A stretch of 64,000 bases of DNA from Pseudomonadota bacterium. GTDB lineage: Bacteria > Desulfobacterota > Desulfovibrionia > Desulfovibrionales > Desulfovibrionaceae. The notes under the pieces are model-generated. The model ran no database searches, was not told where the DNA came from, and saw only the letters and a program-made list of their open reading frames with translations. Within the stretch, counting starts at the first letter, position 1. Each line of letters begins with the position of its first letter. Below are positions 57,043-64,000 of the stretch, piece by piece. The position numbers and the translations under genes are program-made. Location of the stretch: assembly GCA_023411815.1 (NCBI GenBank), contig JAEYOJ010000045.1:22787-86786 (forward strand), given 5' to 3'.

Positions 57043-57378
57043 ATGAGCCATGACACATACGACGAGGATTTGCAGGATCTGGTGCGCAACGCGCTGGCGC
57101 CCCTGGAGAAGTACTTCACGACCTTCATCGATCTCGGTTTCGAGGACCAGGAGCCGAGGAAGGTCTTCATCGACGACATCGGCAACACCGGCATGGCCCT
57201 GGTGAGCCACGCCCAGGAAGAGATCGCCCAGGCCCTGGAGCTTCTCCTGGACCGCGTCGGCCGGGTGGTGGTCAAGCGCGCGGGCATGGACAACCGCCTG
57301 GGCGTGCGGCCGCGCAAGATCCTGGATGTTGACTTGGCCGGCGGCGAGGTCAAGCAGCAAGGCTGGGCCAAACAGTAG
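57043..57378 (+). CDS. Conserved protein of unknown function
   Basis: A 111-residue acidic cytoplasmic protein (LVRNALAPLEKYFTTFIDLG, FIDDIGNTGMALVSHAQEEI, LELLLDRVGRVVVKRAGMDN). It has no catalytic motif, signal or membrane segment. ATG at 57043 has GGGAG 9 bases upstream. It lies between two methyltransferase genes but is separated from both by more than 100 bases. Function unknown. Confidence 0.6.
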   Translation: MSHDTYDEDLQDLVRNALAPLEKYFTTFIDLGFEDQEPRKVFIDDIGNTGMALVSHAQEEIAQALELLLDRVGRVVVKRAGMDNRLGVRPRKILDVDLAGGEVKQQGWAKQ

Positions 57379-57490
57379 CTTCCGCCTTTCCGCGGTCCGT
57401 ACCGCCCACCTGAGACTATTCCCCGCGGCAAATAATCATAGCTTCTCTCCGCTCCTGAAAATGTGTTAGTTCAGGATGCGGAGGGCAGCC

Positions 57491-58561
57491 ATGCAGCAGC
57501 GCGACATGACCGGCGCGAGTCTGGAAGAGGTTCGCAAAAGGGTTCTCCTGGACGGGATCGACCTGCGCACGCAACGCGGGATCGAGTTCGGTCCCCTTGA
57601 TTGCCCTCTGGTGGCAAAGGATGACGGCCGCATCCTTTACATCGACTACACCACTGCGGATGTCCTGCGTGCCCGTCACGCCCATCGGCCCGGCAAGGAC
57701 CCGTCCGCCATCGTGGACGTGGACCGGGTGTGGAACGATGCATTGCCCCGCGTGCTGCGCGACGACGCACCGCTGGACTATGCCTTGGCCAGCCACGTCC
57801 TCGAACACGTGCCGAACCTTGTGGGCTGGCTGGGCGAGGTCGCCCAGGTGCTGCGGCCGGGCGGCCGCCTCTGCCTGGCCGTGCCCGACAAGCGCTACAC
57901 CTTCGACCACCAGCGCGCGCCCAGCGGCCTTACGGAGGCCATGAGCGCCCATGTGCAGGACCTGCGGCGTCCCAGCCCGAGGCAGGTCTTCGACCATCAC
58001 TACAAGGTCGTACTGCTCCCGTTGCGGGAAGCCTGGCTGGGCCGCCTGGACGTCTCGAACCTCCAGCGCATCCATGACCTCGGCTACGCCATGTCCCAGA
58101 CGCGCAAGGCCCAGGCCGGCGAGTACGTGGACTGCCACTGCTGGGTCTTCACGCCGCGCTCGTTCCTGGACCTCATGTCCGAGCTGGCCGGGCACGGCTT
58201 CCTGGCCTATCGCCTGACCTCCTTCCACGACACCAGGCCCAACACCTTCGAATTCCACGCCTGCCTGGAGCACGACCCGGCCGTGCAGGACGACCCCGAG
58301 CGGCGCGCCGAGGCGGCGGCCTCCTTCCGGCGCAGCCGGCCCGCCGGCCAGGACGTCGAGCCCGGCGAGCCCTCGTCGCGGGAACTGCTGGTCCTGCTGC
58401 AAGGCCTGGAACGCAAATCCGAGATCACCAACGGACTGCTGAGCGACCTGCGGGAAGGCCTCGCTCGCGCCGAACAACAGATCCAAGACATGCGGCAGGC
58501 CAGCGGCTGGACCCGTTGCCGGCAGGCACTGAAACGGCTGCGTGGGCAACTCGCGAGGTAG
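57491..58561 (+). CDS. SAM-dependent methyltransferase with C-terminal coiled coil
   Basis: A 356-residue protein, paralogous to the one at 54523-55293. SAM start GIEFGPLDCPLV, then LDYALASHVLEHVPNLVGWL and VLRPGGRLCLAVPDKRYTFD. Two His-rich stretches (FDHHYKVVLLPL, YVDCHCWVFTPRSF) may shape the active site. The last 60 residues are a probable coiled coil (LEVLLQGLERKSEIT-like: LVLLQGLERKSEITNGLLSD). ATG at 57491 has GGAGGG upstream. Followed by a family-A element between convergent genes. Substrate unknown. Confidence 0.78.
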   Translation: MQQRDMTGASLEEVRKRVLLDGIDLRTQRGIEFGPLDCPLVAKDDGRILYIDYTTADVLRARHAHRPGKDPSAIVDVDRVWNDALPRVLRDDAPLDYALASHVLEHVPNLVGWLGEVAQVLRPGGRLCLAVPDKRYTFDHQRAPSGLTEAMSAHVQDLRRPSPRQVFDHHYKVVLLPLREAWLGRLDVSNLQRIHDLGYAMSQTRKAQAGEYVDCHCWVFTPRSFLDLMSELAGHGFLAYRLTSFHDTRPNTFEFHACLEHDPAVQDDPERRAEAAASFRRSRPAGQDVEPGEPSSRELLVLLQGLERKSEITNGLLSDLREGLARAEQQIQDMRQASGWTRCRQALKRLRGQLAR

Positions 58562-58607
58562 ACGTCTCCCGGTTCATGCGCTTGCGTCTAACGATTGAAA
58601 CGGAACA

Positions 58608-58673
58608 CGGGGGTGCAGGGAGCGCCGCACCCAGCCGGGAGAGAGCCCCAGAGAGGGCGGCGCCCTCTCTCGG
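58608..58673 (-). repeat. Family-A double-hairpin element, copy 9
   Basis: GGTGC/GCACC (with a GGGAGC centre) and GAGAGGGC/GCCCTCTC form the two hairpins. Relative to the minus-strand kinase gene it lies 23 bases downstream of the stop codon. Confidence 0.65.
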
Positions 58674-58695
58674 TTGACTTGAATTGCGAAGCGAC

Positions 58696-62265
<3,570 letters not shown>

Positions 62266-62504
62266 GCTCTTGACCTTCCATAGGCGCTTTCATGGAAATT
62301 GGACAAAAGATCACTACAGAAGGCCATCTATGCCGCACAAGTGAATATGGATGCCCACAGCGGAAAAATTCCGCGCTGAGGAGAGCGGACTTAAGAGAGA
62401 ATCTATCTTCCGGAAGGGATGACTACAGGAACAAGTGCCGGCGGCGTGCCGGGGAAGGCGGCCGAAAGCCGGCCGGACGTGCCGAACCGATGAGGATTCC
62501 AGGC

Positions 62505-64000
62505 TTATCTAGCCAGCCCGGAAACGTGATCGCCCTTTATGTCGCGGATGGTCTTGGAATAGGCCCGGAACACGTCCTCCCTGTTGACCAGCCCCAGCAC
62601 CCGGGTGGAATCGTCGGGAGCGATGACGGGGATCTGGCCGTAGTCCGTGTCCACGAACTTGAGCAGGGCCGTGTACAGGTCGTCCTGGGGCGAAAGCGTG
62701 GCCGGCCGTCTGGCCAGCTCGCCCACCACGATGAGGTCGAACAGCTCGCGTTCGAAAAGCAGCTTGCGCACGTCCTGCACGGACAGGATGCCCACGATGG
62801 AGCCGTCCTTGCCGCGCACCGGAAAGTACGTCTCATTGGTGTTGGCGATGATGTCCGTGAGGGCCTTGAGCGTCACTGCCTCTTCCAGCACCGTGACCCG
62901 GCTGGGCCGATAGTGGTCCTGCACGCGCAGGTTCTCCAGCACGTTGATGGTCAGGTCCTCCAGGTGGGCCGGCGACTCGAACTTGTTGTCCACCTGGTAC
63001 TCGTACAGGCTGACCTTGCGGCTGAGCACGAGGCACAGGGCCGAGGCCAGCATGAGCGGAGCCAGCAGGCCGTAGCCGCGGGTCAGCTCCGTGACCATGA
63101 TGAGCGGGCCGATGGGCGCGTGGGCGATGCCGGCGAAGAAGGCGGCCATGCCCACCAGCACGTAGCCGCCGGGCTGGGTCACGATGTCCGGGAACCACTT
63201 GTGTCCCAGCTGGCCCACGATCCCGCCGCTCATGCCGCCCACGAACAGGGCCGGGGCGAACATGCCGCCGCTCATGCCAGAGCCTATGGTCAAGGAGGTT
63301 GCCAGGGTCTTGCCCAGGATGATGGCCAGCATGAGCATGGCCGGCAGCTGGCCCAGCACGGCCATCTCCAGCCAGCCGTAGCCGTCGGACAGCACCTGCG
63401 GGAAGACGATGCCGAGCAGGCCCATGCACAGGCCGCCCAGGGCCGTGGTCCACATGATGCCGACCCTGTCGCGGATGCGCGCGAAGACCGAATACTTCAT
63501 GAAGTAGAAGCTGCGCACGTAGATCCAGCCCGCGGCGGAGCAGGCCACGGCCAGCAAGGCGTAGAAGGGCAGCTCCCAGGCGTTCTGGAAGCGAAAGGTC
63601 GGCAGGCCCAGGATGGGCTCCGTGCCGTAGAAGAGCGTGAACAGACTGTAGGCCACCACCGAGGAGAGCACGGCCGGAAGCAGGGCCTCGGCCTCGAAAT
63701 CCTCCTTGTAGATGACCTCCACGGCCGTGAGCGCGCCGCCCAGGGGCGCGCGGAAGATCGCCCCGAGTCCGCCGGCCGCGCCGGCCAAAAGCAGGATGCG
63801 CCGCTCCTTGACCGTCAGCCCCAGCCGGCCGGCCAGCCAGCAGCCGATGCCAGCACCGGCTTGGGATATGGGGCCCTCCCGGCCCGCGCTGCCGCCCGTG
63901 GAGATGGTCAGGATGGCGGTCAGGGTCTTGATGAGCGGAACCCTGGGCCGGATGTTGCCCTCCTGGCGGTGGAAGGCCTTGATCATGGAGTCCGTGCCGT
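62505..64000 (-). CDS. CLC-type chloride channel/antiporter with CBS pair (N-terminus outside window)
   Basis: The frame is open to the right edge of the window, so the start is missing; 498 residues are visible. The selectivity-filter block with the gating Glu is present (STGGSAGREGPISQAGAGIG), followed by LGAIFRAPLGGALTAVEVIY and GKTLATSLTIGSGMSGGMFA. The C-terminal 130 residues form two CBS domains (LTDIIANTNETYFPVRGKDG and YTALLKFVDTDYGQIPVIAP), which usually bind adenine nucleotides and gate the channel. The first canonical motif GSGIP must lie beyond the edge. Whether it is a channel or a proton antiporter cannot be decided from this part. Confidence 0.92.
   Translation of the reverse strand, partial: GTDSMIKAFHRQEGNIRPRVPLIKTLTAILTISTGGSAGREGPISQAGAGIGCWLAGRLGLTVKERRILLLAGAAGGLGAIFRAPLGGALTAVEVIYKEDFEAEALLPAVLSSVVAYSLFTLFYGTEPILGLPTFRFQNAWELPFYALLAVACSAAGWIYVRSFYFMKYSVFARIRDRVGIMWTTALGGLCMGLLGIVFPQVLSDGYGWLEMAVLGQLPAMLMLAIILGKTLATSLTIGSGMSGGMFAPALFVGGMSGGIVGQLGHKWFPDIVTQPGGYVLVGMAAFFAGIAHAPIGPLIMVTELTRGYGLLAPLMLASALCLVLSRKVSLYEYQVDNKFESPAHLEDLTINVLENLRVQDHYRPSRVTVLEEAVTLKALTDIIANTNETYFPVRGKDGSIVGILSVQDVRKLLFERELFDLIVVGELARRPATLSPQDDLYTALLKFVDTDYGQIPVIAPDDSTRVLGLVNREDVFRAYSKTIRDIKGDHVSGLAR

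Overview
The window comes from a GC-rich, dissimilatory sulfate-reducing bacterium of the Desulfovibrionales. The decisive marker is dsrA-dsrB-dsrD (7122 to 4292, minus strand), followed by a cobyrinate a,c-diamide synthase gene. A 62-residue ferredoxin at 10985-10797 has the seven-cysteine pattern, with Asp in place of one cysteine, that I remember from ferredoxin III of Desulfovibrio (now Desulfocurvibacter) africanus. I therefore suspect that genus, but this rests on memory of one small protein.

Layout. (1) 1-1485: the tail of a membrane-protein gene, its terminator, and a complete IS1595-type insertion sequence. (2) 1483-12738, all minus: a receiver-TPR protein, cbiA, dsrDBA, a HEAT-repeat protein, a TPR protein, a coupled pair (YkgJ-like and a small unknown), ferredoxin and a histidine kinase. 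(3) 12857-14708: inositol-phosphate synthase with a CDP-alcohol phosphotransferase, a likely inositol-lipid pathway. (4) 14895-26534: an eleven-gene, tightly overlapped minus-strand cluster for an unidentified glycan. It has two sugar epimerases, a B12-binding radical SAM enzyme, four glycosyltransferases, a glycosidase-like protein, a histidine phosphatase, a methyltransferase and a heptosyltransferase-like enzyme. (5) 26924-33000: an FAD/Rieske oxidoreductase, an outer-membrane protein, a hemerythrin-tailed chemoreceptor and an encapsulin with its ferritin-like cargo. (6) 32960-39407: an RND efflux pair, a PII-like protein and an ABC-2 transporter. (7) 39683-43134: a CYP152-type P450 peroxygenase and a large catalase. 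(8) 43353-50872: a radical SAM protein, a small membrane protein, an acyl-ligase/ACP/acyltransferase fusion, shikimate kinase, a GT2 glycosyltransferase and alanine dehydrogenase. (9) 51373-54158: a cyclic-nucleotide-binding protein with a FliG-like tail, then motA and motB. (10) 54523-58561: three methyltransferases, one fused to an FKBP domain, and two small unknowns. (11) 58696-64000: a large hybrid histidine kinase and a CLC chloride channel cut by the window end.

The most unusual coding observation is the glycosidase-like protein at 17486-18394. Its TIM barrel appears circularly permuted: strands 4-8, with both catalytic glutamates, come first, and the segment that normally forms strands 1-3 is at the C-terminus. 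The most unusual non-coding observations are two dispersed intergenic repeat families. Family A is a double hairpin found nine times, nearly always just downstream of a gene. Family B is a longer structured element whose terminal TAGAG supplies the stop codon of four separate genes.

A recurring theme is defence against oxygen and peroxide in an anaerobe: hemerythrin receptor, Rieske oxidoreductase, encapsulated ferritin, catalase and peroxygenase. All coordinates, starts and families were read by eye; no database search was run. Long open frames antisense to the real genes are abundant because of the high GC content and were left out.
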